Of a DNA stretch of 64,000 nucleotides, positions 26,889 to 36,327 are shown in pieces (position 1 is the first letter of the stretch; each line of letters begins with the position of its first letter). The notes under the pieces are model-generated. The model was given only the letters and a program-made list of their open reading frames with translations. It was not told where the DNA came from and made no database searches. A program made the position numbers and the translations under genes. This stretch comes from an uncultured Chloroflexota bacterium (GTDB lineage: Bacteria > Chloroflexota > UBA11872 > VXNJ01): NCBI GenBank assembly GCA_913043205.1, contig CAJWLF010000001.1:124001-188000 (forward strand), written 5' to 3'.

Positions 26889-28361
26889 ATGATGGGTCGC
26901 CCCAATATTTTGTGGTACTGCAGTGACCAACAGCGATTTGATACGATCCAAGGATTGAACAATCCTCATATTCATACGCCTCGGATCAACGAGTTTATGG
27001 ACAGCGCTGTTACTTTCACACACGCTTTTTGTCAGACTCAAATATGCACCCCGAGCCGTTCCAGTTTTTTAACAAGTCAATACCCCAGTGCGGTCGGTGT
27101 TATGGGAAATGGCAATGCATTTTTCCCAGATTCACAAGCGAGTAGACTTATTACACGACGACTTTCAGATTCCGGTTATGACGTCGGCAATGTAGGCAAA
27201 TTGCATCTCGCTGGGGCAGCTGGAGGACAAGAGCCACGTGTGAACGACGGATATCGCTATTTTGAATACAGCCACTCTAGCAAAGGTCCAGAGCAAGCCC
27301 ATCATGACTATGTCGATTGGCTGCGTCGTCAGGATGTTGATCCATTTTCATTGATGGAGAAGTCCGATCCTAGTACTTATCGGGCAGGGGCTAATGTTCG
27401 TAGTTTTGGTGGGTTATATGAGCCCACTGAAGATCAAGACAACATTCCTCCTCATTTACATCAAACGCATTGGTGCACAGAGATGGCCATAGAATTTTTG
27501 AATACTGTACGAAAAGAGGATGAACCATGGTTTTTGACTATTAACCCATTTGATCCTCATGCTGCATTCGATGCGCCCTGGGAGTATTACCGTAGATATA
27601 ATCCGGATTCATTACCCGGTGCTCATTTTGCTGAGAGTGACTTGGAACACCAGCAGCAGTTGGTAGAGGCGGGCGTTGATTTTCAGTCTAGACCTATGCA
27701 CCCGGAGCAGCGTGAACATCGTAAAATTCAGGCGTCGTATTATGCGATGATTGAACAAATCGACCACGAATTTGGGCGTTTAATTGACTATTTAGATGCT
27801 ACAAACCAACGTGAAAATACAATAATAATTTTTATGAGTGATCACGGAGAAGCCTTATGTGATCACGGCCTCATACTTAAGGGGTGCAGGTTTTTTGAAG
27901 GTCTGGTGAGGGTGCCTCTGATGATATCGTGGCCTAAGCAGTATCTTAAGGGCGAGATTAGTGACGCTTTGGTTGAACTTATTGACATAACGCCTACGCT
28001 CTATGAAGCTTGTGATGAGGAAATACCCTATTGGGTGCAAGGCAAATCGCTTGCGTCAATTTTGAATGGCAATTCTACCGGTGCCGATCATCGAGAGTTT
28101 GTACGGACGGAGTTTTTTGGAGCTATCGATCATGCAGACAACACCCATGCGACCATGTATCGCGACCGGCACTGGAAGCTTGTTTCCTACCATGGAAAGG
28201 ATCTGTTTGAATTGTATGACTTGCAGCAAGACCCTTGGGAACACAATAATTTGGCCGCGAACGATAGCTACGCTTCCAAACTCAATGAACTCATAAGAAA
28301 GAGCTTTGATGCACAGGTTTATTCGCATCAAGCGAGTCCACCACGAACGTCACCGTATTAG
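26889..28361 (+). CDS. Type I sulfatase or related arylsulfatase/phosphonate-hydrolase-like enzyme
   Basis: A 490-residue alkaline-phosphatase-superfamily hydrolase, only distantly like the tandem pair. Motifs: RPNILWYCSDQQRFDT (metal binding), CTPSRSSFLTSQ with Cys53 as formylglycine precursor, GKLHLAG, PFDPHAAFDAPWEYY and FMSDHGEALCDHGLILKG. The C-terminal half resembles choline-sulfatase and phosphonate-monoester-hydrolase-like members, so the ester is uncertain. The start is ATG at 26889, preceded by AGAGGAGC; the frame extends back to a TTG at 26835 but without a ribosome site. It is divergent from the CorC-type pair. Confidence 0.87.
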   Translation: MMGRPNILWYCSDQQRFDTIQGLNNPHIHTPRINEFMDSAVTFTHAFCQTQICTPSRSSFLTSQYPSAVGVMGNGNAFFPDSQASRLITRRLSDSGYDVGNVGKLHLAGAAGGQEPRVNDGYRYFEYSHSSKGPEQAHHDYVDWLRRQDVDPFSLMEKSDPSTYRAGANVRSFGGLYEPTEDQDNIPPHLHQTHWCTEMAIEFLNTVRKEDEPWFLTINPFDPHAAFDAPWEYYRRYNPDSLPGAHFAESDLEHQQQLVEAGVDFQSRPMHPEQREHRKIQASYYAMIEQIDHEFGRLIDYLDATNQRENTIIIFMSDHGEALCDHGLILKGCRFFEGLVRVPLMISWPKQYLKGEISDALVELIDITPTLYEACDEEIPYWVQGKSLASILNGNSTGADHREFVRTEFFGAIDHADNTHATMYRDRHWKLVSYHGKDLFELYDLQQDPWEHNNLAANDSYASKLNELIRKSFDAQVYSHQASPPRTSPY

Positions 28362-28376
28362 TTTTTGCTAATCTAA

Positions 28377-29624
28377 TTAATTGGTCAGCTGGACTAGTTC
28401 TCCAGTATTTGAAAAACTGAACGGCTCGCCATCTCCTTCCTTTATAGCTGATCCGTTTTCTTCAAGTTCGGTGACAACAGGCGGGCTTGCCCAGAAATGT
28501 TCTAGCAACATGGTATTCTTGATTCGTATCATCCGAGGGACACTGCGCCCAGCGATACGACTAGCTGCTGTATAAGCTGCTTCTAAAGTTGTTTCGTCAC
28601 TAGTTAAGTGGAGCGGTATTTTAGACGCGGCGATTCCCAATGACGTTAACCCATTCATATAAGTTTTTTCGTAGTCTATTGATGCAACTAGGTTAGGTGA
28701 CACGAAATCTGCGATCCCCACTCCAGTTGCGTTGCCACCCGACTCTTCCGTCAGTCGAAGGGTAGCTAGGTATTGAAAGTCTGGATCCTTCGGGCCATGG
28801 CTTAACAGCCTCCAAAAACCTACTATGTTGGTATCCATTCCTGCGCCAGAGATGTTTTTGCCCATCTCGTCTACGACCAAAAGGTGAAGGTGGTTTACTG
28901 GGAGGCGTGGAAGTATGTCCTTAGCTTTTATCAGTAATTCTCTATCCGTCTGATGAAATTTAGCGGCCTCAACTACTCTGCAGTGAACCGGTTCGTCATA
29001 CGCGTTTTCGACTAGAGCAATCCCCATGAGTATTTTGTTTGTATCGATAGCTACCTGTGCTCCTTCAGGCACCATCTCGGCTAATCCCATTTCGTGGATT
29101 CTTTCTGCTCCAACTTGTTTGCCTAATCCAACCGACGTCATTTTGCAGAGTCCACTCTCAATGTCTGACCTAAAATCTGTGTGTGGTTTGACCCGGCCTA
29201 TCACGACGATGTGGTCGGCATGATAAGCGATGGCATCCCCAAAAAAGGTTTGGCCACTTGGTCCGCTTCCCAATTCAATCACTTCCATTGTCGCCCGTAC
29301 TTCAGCCCTCACCACAGATTGGACAATGTCATATTCGGCTAAGACTGCCTTTTGACCGTCTGCAGTAGCCCCACCGTGACTGCCCATAGCAGGAACTATG
29401 AATGGTTTTAGCCCAGCAGACTTTAACTCGCTTACTATTGTCGATACTACCTGTACCAGCGGCGTTATGCCGCGGCTGCCCACACCGACAGCAACACTAT
29501 CCCCTGTACTGAATTTGGCCGAGTTCAGCCTTGTTCTTATGCCGGCTCGTAACGTGCTCTCTAAATCGTCGATGCGTGTTCGGTCCAACTTTTGTTTCAT
29601 TGGTACCATAATGGGCCATTCCAC
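28377..29624 (-). CDS. LarA-like (DUF2088) protein, lactate-racemase-domain family
   Basis: A 415-residue protein related to the N-terminal domain of the nickel-pincer lactate racemase LarA. Family-like motifs: VGVGSRGITPL, PAMGSHGGATADGQ, VIGRVKPHTDF (His) and TSVGLGKQVGAERIHEMG (Lys). LarA family members racemise or epimerise 2-hydroxyacids; many DUF2088 members have unknown substrates. No larB, larC or larE cofactor genes are seen nearby, so nickel-pincer dependence is untested. The start is set at GTG 29624, which has GAGGAG 7 nt upstream; a GTG at 29639 would overlap that site. Confidence 0.65.
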   Translation of the reverse strand: MEWPIMVPMKQKLDRTRIDDLESTLRAGIRTRLNSAKFSTGDSVAVGVGSRGITPLVQVVSTIVSELKSAGLKPFIVPAMGSHGGATADGQKAVLAEYDIVQSVVRAEVRATMEVIELGSGPSGQTFFGDAIAYHADHIVVIGRVKPHTDFRSDIESGLCKMTSVGLGKQVGAERIHEMGLAEMVPEGAQVAIDTNKILMGIALVENAYDEPVHCRVVEAAKFHQTDRELLIKAKDILPRLPVNHLHLLVVDEMGKNISGAGMDTNIVGFWRLLSHGPKDPDFQYLATLRLTEESGGNATGVGIADFVSPNLVASIDYEKTYMNGLTSLGIAASKIPLHLTSDETTLEAAYTAASRIAGRSVPRMIRIKNTMLLEHFWASPPVVTELEENGSAIKEGDGEPFSFSNTGELVQLTN

Positions 29625-29785
29625 AGATATACTCCTCACAGGTGCAGTTGATCGTATTTATTGTTCACAACTGTATTCTTCTACTACAAAAATATTGGCA
29701 ATTGATCCTTTTGCTTTAGCTTCAACACGGTCTCGTAGAGGACTATGGTTTTGTTTGTGTTGCTTGAATTTGCTAACGTAATCTC

Positions 29786-31000
29786 CTATCTTGAATCAGC
29801 GTGGTGTGGCTTGTTTTCGATAAATAGTTGCACATCCCTTATGGATTCTGCTGCAAACGAACCTGAACATGCCGACAGGTAAAAATCCCACATCCGAATG
29901 AATGTGTTGTCAAATCCTATCCGTCTCACATCCTCAATTCGGTTCCAAAATCTGCGTCTCCACTCGTTGAGTGTCAGCACATAGTGTTGGCTTATATCCC
30001 GCTCGTTGGAAATACACATGTTGCCTCCTGTTTGATCCAAGCAATCTCGAATTTCGGCAACGGCGGGTAGGACCCCTCCTGGAAAAATATATTTACTTAT
30101 CCAACCGGAAGCTCTCATCGGTATATGACGATCTTTGTCTTGTATTGCAATTGTCTGAAGTAGCATAGTCCCTTCTGGTACAAGTAGCTGGCTGCATATT
30201 TCAAAAAATTGCCCCCAATATTCACGCCCTACTGCTTCAAACATTTCGATCGAAACTATGTGGTCAAAAGTGCCTTTAATGTCTCTGTAATCGGCATACT
30301 GTATCGACACCATGTCGCCTAATTTTTCATCTTCGACCCGTTTGGTAGCGAGTGTGTGCTGTTCTTTGGAGATAGTTATACCGGTCACGTGGCATCCGAA
30401 GTTTTTCGCTGCGTAAACAGCGAAGCCTCCCCATCCACAACCGATTTCAAGTACTCGGGATCCGGGTTTCAAATCTAACCTTCTACAAATTACGTCGAAT
30501 TTACGTATTTGAGCATCTGCCAAATTTCCGGATCCGTCGGGGCCAAATATGGCACAGGAGTAGGCGAGAGTTGTGTTATCTAGGAATAGCTGAAAAAATT
30601 CATTGCTCAGGTCGTAATGAGCATGGATGTTTTGCTCTGATCCAGAACGACTATTGGATTTCCGAGAATGAGATAAGTTATCAACGATTCGTTTGATGGT
30701 CGATAACGGCCCTCCAAGCTTTAGGGCCTTTGCGTTATGCACTGCTGCACCCAGGAATGTTGGTAGATCGTCAGCACTCCATTCCCCTGCCATATAGGAT
30801 TCTCCTATACCGGTTTCGCCTTCGAACAACAGCCGGCGGTAGACATTGTTACTATTTACCGTAACTAGATGTTGTTGATCGCTTCGAGGGCCGAAACAAC
30901 GTTCTGTCTTATTCACATCTACTATACGTAACCGACTGTCTTTCCAGCTTCGGAGAGATGCCATCACAACCATCTTCGATATCAGATTTAAGGCCCTCAT
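29786..31000 (-). CDS. cfa: Cyclopropane-fatty-acyl-phospholipid synthase family methyltransferase
   Basis: A 404-residue SAM-dependent enzyme of normal Cfa length. The N-terminal region carries FEGETGIGESYMAGEWSADDL. The catalytic domain carries HAHYDLSNEFFQLFLD, YSCAIF, the SAM loop VLEIGCGWGGFAVYAA (183-198), GITISKEQ and VSIEMFEAVGREYWGQFF, and ends with FPGGVLP and LTLNEWRRRFW. It would methylenate unsaturated acyl chains at the membrane surface. A related methylating fatty-acid enzyme is possible. Start is ATG at 31000, with GGAGA about 10 nt upstream. Confidence 0.9.
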   Translation of the reverse strand: MRALNLISKMVVMASLRSWKDSRLRIVDVNKTERCFGPRSDQQHLVTVNSNNVYRRLLFEGETGIGESYMAGEWSADDLPTFLGAAVHNAKALKLGGPLSTIKRIVDNLSHSRKSNSRSGSEQNIHAHYDLSNEFFQLFLDNTTLAYSCAIFGPDGSGNLADAQIRKFDVICRRLDLKPGSRVLEIGCGWGGFAVYAAKNFGCHVTGITISKEQHTLATKRVEDEKLGDMVSIQYADYRDIKGTFDHIVSIEMFEAVGREYWGQFFEICSQLLVPEGTMLLQTIAIQDKDRHIPMRASGWISKYIFPGGVLPAVAEIRDCLDQTGGNMCISNERDISQHYVLTLNEWRRRFWNRIEDVRRIGFDNTFIRMWDFYLSACSGSFAAESIRDVQLFIENKPHHADSR

Positions 31001-31088
31001 TATGAATTATGTCTCCATATTTAAGGTGGCGTATAACGTTTGTAATTTGTCTATAGTGTACACAGTAGCTACTGCCCGTCCAGTGCTG

Positions 31089-32603
31089 TTATTCGCTAGG
31101 AATTGTATATAGGGTGCGATATTTCTTTGAAAGGTATTGTATGTACGGTGTTGGATCTATTTGTGATGATAGTTCTTGTTCGGCGAGTTGAAGTGCAGAC
31201 CACTTAGAACCATGGTTGTGTACGTGCTTTCTCATCCAGGCTAGCAACGAATCGGATCGACCAGCTCGCATTTCAGATGTGATTTCCGGGTAATCGGAGA
31301 TAGCTTTTTCAAATAGTTGCTGGGATAGAATGGTTCCAAGAGTATACGTTGGGAAGTAGCCGAAATATCCACTCGCCCAGTGGACGTCTTGCAGTACGCC
31401 TGATGAGTCTGTGGCTGGGCTCAAGCCCAACAAAGCTTTCATGAGAGACCACCATCGATCAGGGAGGTCATCTACTTCTAATGCTCCCTCGATCAGTTCT
31501 TTCTCTATCTGGAAGCGAAGGATAATGTGTAGGCCGTACGTCACCTCGTCGGCGTTAACCCGAATATATCCTGGCTCGACCTTATTAGAAGCCAAATACA
31601 GTTCTTTAGGCGTTACATCTGCGAATCGTTCAGGGAAATGAGATTGCAGATGATGGAGCAGGTGTGGAGCGACTATTTCAGACCTACCAAATAGATTCTC
31701 CCATAGTCTAGATTGTGACTCTGCAATTGATAAAGACTCACATCCGGATAGAGGCGATCTTGATAACTCCTTTGGGATGCCTTGGTCGTGTATTGCGTGT
31801 CCTCCTTCGTGCAATGCTGCAAAAATGACCTCGCTTAAGGTTTCTGGTTTAGTACGTATGGTGATTCGTGCATCGCCTCTACCTATTCGTGTTGAGAACG
31901 GGTGCGCGGAACGGTCCAGTCTTCCGCCTGACATGTCATAGCCAATCCATTGAACAAGTGTATCTGCTAAATCCATCTGTTTTGTTGGGCAAAACGTACC
32001 TTTCAGTAGGCTGTCATCAATGTCAGCCCCCTTGGTGTGGATCTCCTGCAACAGTTCCACTATTCCGGTGCGCATATGACCAAAAATGCGGTCAGTTATA
32101 GATGATGTCAGTCCGGGCTCGTATAGATCTAGCAATGCATCGTAAGGACTTTCGTCATACCCTAGGGCTTCTGCTTGTCTACGCTGAAGACATATTTGTC
32201 TTTTTAGGTATGGCTTGAATTGACCGAAATCATCGGCGGCGCGAGCTTTAATCCATGCGTCAAAAGCCTCTGATGCGCAACTAGCAATTTGTGTTACAAG
32301 CTCCGAAGGTACTTTCAACGCCCGCCGATAATGACGGTCGGTTATGCGCCATAGTGACGCGTTCTTGCTATTCGGATCTAGACGGCAAGCTTCATGCCGT
32401 AAATTTTTCAATAGTGAACCGATTGCTGAGTCTGTTAGTAGTTTGTGGGATATATGTTCGATGGTCGCTAGTTTCTGAGATCGTGCGGTTGCACCATTTG
32501 GAGGCATCATTGTCTGTTGGTCCCACGCAAGAAGAGACGCAGTTTCTTTCAAGTCAGATATCAGATTCAATTTATGAAGTAGTTGGTCCCAATTACTGGA
32601 CAT
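31089..32603 (-). CDS. M32-family metallocarboxypeptidase
   Basis: A 504-residue protein, the usual M32 length. The zinc motif is HEGGH (265-269, in AALHEGGHAIHDQG). Other family stretches are LLAWDQQTMMPPNGA, HPFSTRIGRGDARITIR, ESQSRLWENLFGRS, INADEVTYGLHIILRFQIEKELIEG-like residues and GYFPTYTLG. It trims C-terminal residues from peptides in the cytoplasm. An in-frame start at 32723 would overlap the PfkB gene by 115 nt, so ATG 32603 (MSSNWDQLL), 5 nt after that gene, is chosen. Confidence 0.92.
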   Translation of the reverse strand: MSSNWDQLLHKLNLISDLKETASLLAWDQQTMMPPNGATARSQKLATIEHISHKLLTDSAIGSLLKNLRHEACRLDPNSKNASLWRITDRHYRRALKVPSELVTQIASCASEAFDAWIKARAADDFGQFKPYLKRQICLQRRQAEALGYDESPYDALLDLYEPGLTSSITDRIFGHMRTGIVELLQEIHTKGADIDDSLLKGTFCPTKQMDLADTLVQWIGYDMSGGRLDRSAHPFSTRIGRGDARITIRTKPETLSEVIFAALHEGGHAIHDQGIPKELSRSPLSGCESLSIAESQSRLWENLFGRSEIVAPHLLHHLQSHFPERFADVTPKELYLASNKVEPGYIRVNADEVTYGLHIILRFQIEKELIEGALEVDDLPDRWWSLMKALLGLSPATDSSGVLQDVHWASGYFGYFPTYTLGTILSQQLFEKAISDYPEITSEMRAGRSDSLLAWMRKHVHNHGSKWSALQLAEQELSSQIDPTPYIQYLSKKYRTLYTIPSE

Positions 32604-32608
32604 GTTTT

Positions 32609-33559
32609 TTATTCCGTATTCCTTGGGTTTTGCATTACTTGATATATCGATTCTTGATTGACTCCTAACGGACCGGCTGAATTGCTGGCTGACACTGCTC
32701 CTGCTGCGCACGCAAATTCGCATGCATATTCGATATCTTTTCCATTAGTCCAAGCTGCCATAAAGCCTCCTCCAAATGAGTCACCTGCACCGATAGGGTT
32801 GATTTCATCTACTTTGAACCCCGGTATGTGGACGGGTCTACTTTTGTTATAACGATCTAGATAGATACCATTTCGCCCTCGTTTTACTATGACGTGGCCC
32901 GGGTATTCTGCAAGGAGTTGTTTGCGAGCAGCCGTGTAGGACCTGCCCATAACGAGCTCATACTCGTATTCGCTACCTATCAATACGTCGATAGTGTCAT
33001 CAAGAACAATAATTTCTTCGAAGTTGAGCATTTCTGGTCCTGCCTGCCCTATGTCCAATACAGTGGTCTGCCCCCCTAGCTTGGCAGTTTTAGCTAATTG
33101 TTTTAGTGGTTCAACTATAGGTCTATCCATTACCAGAGATAACCCACTGAAATAGAGAGGTCTGTCTTTGCAAGCTTCGATGAATGTGTCTAACTTCAAT
33201 CGAGAACCTGGGAAAAAGTAGGATTGTCGGCGTCCGTCTAATCCATTTGCAATTGTATGTGTGGCGGTTTGACTATTGTCTAGGGACAAAGTTGATATTC
33301 CTAATTCTTCGAAATACTGTGTTAAGTATGCTCCCATAGAATCTTTACCGATAACCCCAGCTAATGTGCACTCTCCTCGTAAAGTGGCAAAAACGATTGC
33401 TGAACTACCGGCAGTTCCTGCTGGTAAGAGCCTGGCAGGTTGGTCATGCCATATGTCGCTAGACGTCGTGAATTCAAAGTCTGGTTCTGGAAAAGCGGCC
33501 AAGTTCGAGATGCTTATATCTAGAACTATCGATCCGACGAAGACAGCCCTGCTAGCCAT
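32609..33559 (-). CDS. PfkB-family carbohydrate kinase
   Basis: A 316-residue ribokinase-fold kinase. The N-terminal Gly-rich VFVGSIVLDI, LLPAGTAGSSAIVFATLRGE and the C-terminal signature INPIGAGDSFGGGFMAAW, with Asp as the catalytic base, are clear. The sugar or nucleoside substrate cannot be read from sequence. It lies immediately upstream of the M32 peptidase and 54 nt downstream of the fumarase/aspartase gene on the same strand. Confidence 0.88.
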   Translation of the reverse strand: MASRAVFVGSIVLDISISNLAAFPEPDFEFTTSSDIWHDQPARLLPAGTAGSSAIVFATLRGECTLAGVIGKDSMGAYLTQYFEELGISTLSLDNSQTATHTIANGLDGRRQSYFFPGSRLKLDTFIEACKDRPLYFSGLSLVMDRPIVEPLKQLAKTAKLGGQTTVLDIGQAGPEMLNFEEIIVLDDTIDVLIGSEYEYELVMGRSYTAARKQLLAEYPGHVIVKRGRNGIYLDRYNKSRPVHIPGFKVDEINPIGAGDSFGGGFMAAWTNGKDIEYACEFACAAGAVSASNSAGPLGVNQESIYQVMQNPRNTE

Positions 33560-33613
33560 TGGAGTGATAGTTACTCAGCCGCTGGTTGGTTAAGGGATTG
33601 GGTGCCAGGATTT

Positions 33614-35017
33614 TCATGAATCGTCAGATCTGATGCCTGCTTCGGTCATCGGTGCTGGGTCGAGAGCCTCATTTAGTTCATCATCTTGGATGTCGGTTAA
33701 TCGTCTAGCTACTTCAGGTACACTTTCACCTGTTTTCACCGCCTCCTTAGCAATTTCAGCTGCACGCGCATATCCGATTCGAGGGGCCAGAGCTGTTGCT
33801 AACATAGTATTCCTGTCGAGCCAGAATTTAATCATGCGCTCATCTGCCTCTAGGCCACTTACGCAATGTTCTGCAAAGCTTCGGGTGCCATTCCCTAGTA
33901 TTTCAATCGACTGACATAAATTGAAGCCAATTATCGGCATCATAACGTTGAGTTGAAGCTGGCCTGCTTCTGCAGCGTGCGAAATGGTGACGTCATTCCC
34001 TGATATTTGAAGGCAAATCATGTTCATGCATTCAGCTAAAACAGGGTTCACTTTTCCGGGCATTATTGATGAACCGGGTTGTATTGCGGGCAATAGAATT
34101 TCTGCGAAGCCTGTTCTTGGCCCTGATCCTAATAGGCGAAAGTCGTTGGCTATTCGCATAAGGTCTGTCGATAACGTTCTGAGCGACCCTGAAAGGTTAG
34201 CGAATCGTGACATGCTTTGCATAGAATAAAATAGATTTTCAGAGCGTTTCACCGGTAATGCTCCGGATTCGCGAATAACCTCGATTATACGAGTCTGATA
34301 TTTGGGTTCTGCGTTCAATCCGGTTCCCACAGCTGTTCCTCCAACGCTGAGTTCGCGGATCGGCATCTCGGCAGCTTGGATGATAGCCTTGTCTCTCCTG
34401 ATCGCTTCGGCATATGCACCAAATTCTTGTCCAAGTCGTAGAGGGGTGGCATCTTGAAGATGTGTTCTCCCGGTCTTAATTATGTGATCCCATGATTTAG
34501 ACTTATCCTCAAGTTCTTTTGCTAGTGTGTCTAAACCGTCATACAGTGTGGGCAATAAGCGAAGTGCCCCCAAAGCGATCGCAGTAGGAATGACGTCATT
34601 GGTCGACTGAGACATGTTGACATGATCGTTGGGATGCACCGGAGTGTATTCCCCTCTTGTGCCTCCCAGCGATTCATTAGCCATATTTGCCAGCAATTCG
34701 TTTGCATTCATGTTGTGGGAAGTACCGGCCCCGGCTTGGAATATATCAACTACGAATTGGTCATGATGCATTCCAGACAGGATTTGATCGGCTGCCGAGA
34801 TGATTGCATCAGCTACCCTTGGGTCTAGTCGCTGATGCTCTTTATGAGTTACGGCGGCTGCTCTCTTAATTAAGACGGTTCCCCAAACAAAAGCCGAGTG
34901 AGGGCGAATTCCACTAATCGGAAAATTATGGATGGCTCTCTGCGTCTGTACCCCGTACAGTGCTTCAGAGGGTACTTGTAATTCTCCTAGAGGGTCTTTT
35001 TCTGTTCTATAGCTCAT
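33614..35017 (-). CDS. Class II fumarase/aspartase superfamily lyase (fumarase or aspartate ammonia-lyase)
   Basis: A 467-residue member of the fumarase/aspartase superfamily. The signature loop is GSSIMPGKVNPV; GRTHLQDATPLRLGQE, VGGTAVGTGLN and LGSGPRTGF are also seen. Features are mixed. GRTHLQDATP, GGTAVGTGLN and MPGKVNP look like fumarase C, while GAGTSHNMNANE, SQSTND and AAEAGQLQLNVM look like aspartase. The TCA island at 48.5-60.5 kb has no fumarase, so this gene may fill that role, converting fumarate to malate; aspartase activity is the alternative. Confidence 0.85.
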   Translation of the reverse strand: MSYRTEKDPLGELQVPSEALYGVQTQRAIHNFPISGIRPHSAFVWGTVLIKRAAAVTHKEHQRLDPRVADAIISAADQILSGMHHDQFVVDIFQAGAGTSHNMNANELLANMANESLGGTRGEYTPVHPNDHVNMSQSTNDVIPTAIALGALRLLPTLYDGLDTLAKELEDKSKSWDHIIKTGRTHLQDATPLRLGQEFGAYAEAIRRDKAIIQAAEMPIRELSVGGTAVGTGLNAEPKYQTRIIEVIRESGALPVKRSENLFYSMQSMSRFANLSGSLRTLSTDLMRIANDFRLLGSGPRTGFAEILLPAIQPGSSIMPGKVNPVLAECMNMICLQISGNDVTISHAAEAGQLQLNVMMPIIGFNLCQSIEILGNGTRSFAEHCVSGLEADERMIKFWLDRNTMLATALAPRIGYARAAEIAKEAVKTGESVPEVARRLTDIQDDELNEALDPAPMTEAGIRSDDS

Positions 35018-35111
35018 TGTTTGTCCTTGGTGCGTCCTGTTACGTATTTTGATTTCATGTACTTGTACAAGTACCAGTACGGCCTAGCCATTAAGATGTC
35101 GTGTATAGACC

Positions 35112-35188
35112 TGGTCGGGGCGACTGGATTTGAACCAGCGACCTCTTCAACCCCATTGAAGTGCGCTTCCGGACTGCGCCACGCCCCG
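35112..35188 (-). tRNA. tRNA-Pro (anticodon GGG), CCA encoded
   Basis: The minus strand folds into a full cloverleaf. The acceptor stem CGGGGCG pairs with CGCCCCG. The anticodon stem CTTCA/TGAAG closes the loop ATGGGGT, giving anticodon GGG (Pro, CCC codons). The T arm is CTGGTTCAAATCCAG, with A73. The genomic 3' CCA (35114-35112) is present, so the mature end is encoded. The plus-strand reading of its T arm gives the familiar GATGFEPATS peptide, an artefact. Confidence 0.95.
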
Positions 35189-35228
35189 ATTTCACGATTA
35201 TGTTACCAAAACAACCGACTCAGATTCG

Positions 35229-36227
35229 TCAGGTGGGTGGCATTTTTAGGACAGTAGATAGTGTTCTGTATCTGCGAAATAATGTCCAAGGTGTTTGTAT
35301 TGGTTGCATTAAACTCCTGACCTGAGTCCAATTAAGCGTGGCATTCGACTGAACAGATGACCTTTTAGACATAATTGACCTCATGTCCTTTATCGCGGAT
35401 ATTCGACCTCTAACTCCGGACAAGTCCCGTTGTGAGAGAATTGTGTATGGAAGTGATCCTAAGTCAAAGAACAATATTGCTGGCATGTATAGCAACAATA
35501 ATTCGATGGGATAGTTTTTTGCGATAGTCCAGATCTTGTTCCTACCCAAATGGAAATTTTTGAATGGTGACCCTTCGAATGCTGTTGCTGAATGCTCATG
35601 CATGACGACGGCATCTGATATGTAAAGGCATCGCCAGCCTTTTGACTGGGCTCTCCAAGCTAAATCGACGTCTTCCAAATAAGCGAAAAACTGTTCGTCA
35701 AATACCCCAATATCTTCAAATAACTTTCGGCGATAAAGTGCTGCCCCGCCGCACGGACCAAACACTTCGGCGTTGGGCCCAATCGTACGACTGCAGGAGT
35801 CTCGGTCCCAGGCAATTCCTGCTCGATCTATTTCTATTCCGGTGGAGTTAACTATTTCGGGGCGATGAGCGAACATCATGCGGGAGGCAAACATACCGAT
35901 ATTTGGATGAGTGTTGGCGCTTGTTACTAGTGTTTTTAGCCATAAAGGGTCGGGACATGCATCGTTGTTTAACAAAGCTATCAAGTTTGATTTTGCTGCT
36001 ACTATGCCAGCGTTTACTGCGGCTGAAAAACCTTTATTTGCCGGCAGGGAAATTAATCGGACTTTGGGAAAGGAGGATTTCAATAACTCCGTGCTTCGAT
36101 CTGCCGATGCATTATCTACAACAATTACTTCATAGTTAATGCCTTGCTGGCTGGTGACCGATGGCAAATACTTCTCTAGGAGATTGGCCCCATTAAAATT
36201 GGCGATGATTATCGAGGCCTCAGTCAT
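35229..36227 (-). CDS. Family 2 glycosyltransferase
   Basis: A 332-residue GT-A-fold enzyme. ASIIIANFNGANLLEKYLPS is at the N terminus. EVIVVDNASADRSTELLKS carries the nucleotide-binding Asp, and LIALLNNDACPDP is the DxD-equivalent motif. GPCGGAALYRRKLFEDIGVFDEQFFAYLEDVDLAWRAQSKGW is the rhamnosyltransferase-type acceptor region (positions about 155-200). It probably adds sugars to a cell-surface glycan. A C-terminal hydrophobic stretch (about 240-265) may attach it to the membrane. Two inverted repeats lie between it and secG. Confidence 0.88.
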   Translation of the reverse strand: MTEASIIIANFNGANLLEKYLPSVTSQQGINYEVIVVDNASADRSTELLKSSFPKVRLISLPANKGFSAAVNAGIVAAKSNLIALLNNDACPDPLWLKTLVTSANTHPNIGMFASRMMFAHRPEIVNSTGIEIDRAGIAWDRDSCSRTIGPNAEVFGPCGGAALYRRKLFEDIGVFDEQFFAYLEDVDLAWRAQSKGWRCLYISDAVVMHEHSATAFEGSPFKNFHLGRNKIWTIAKNYPIELLLLYMPAILFFDLGSLPYTILSQRDLSGVRGRISAIKDMRSIMSKRSSVQSNATLNWTQVRSLMQPIQTPWTLFRRYRTLSTVLKMPPT

Positions 36228-36240
36228 TTGTTATCCATTA

Positions 36241-36270
36241 TGCACCCCTTAACCAGACTGGTGAGGTGCA
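36241..36270 (-). repeat. Stem-loop in the leader of the glycosyltransferase gene
   Basis: TGCACC at 36241-36246 pairs with GGTGCA at 36265-36270, and inside it ACCA (36252-36255) pairs with TGGT (36259-36262). On the transcript this hairpin lies just upstream of the ATG at 36227. It may affect translation; no function is known. Confidence 0.4.
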
Positions 36271-36281
36271 AGTCGTCTTGA

Positions 36282-36327
36282 TCCGGATAATGCGTAGGCA
36301 TCTAGGTTATGAATTTCATTATCCGGA
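36282..36327. repeat. Perfect 10-bp inverted repeat at the secG stop codon
   Basis: TCCGGATAAT (36282-36291) and its exact reverse complement ATTATCCGGA (36318-36327) flank 26 nt. The right arm contains the secG stop codon. There is no T-run, so it is not a classic Rho-independent terminator. It could be a processing site, an mRNA-protecting hairpin or a protein-binding palindrome. Confidence 0.5.

Noticed and set aside
32604-32723. N-terminal extension of the M32 carboxypeptidase
   Set aside because: It would overlap the PfkB kinase gene by 115 nt and adds no family-like residues.
35021-35257. Plus-strand ORF containing VGATGFEPATS
   Set aside because: This peptide is the usual artefact of translating a tRNA T arm; the DNA folds as tRNA-Pro(GGG) on the other strand.
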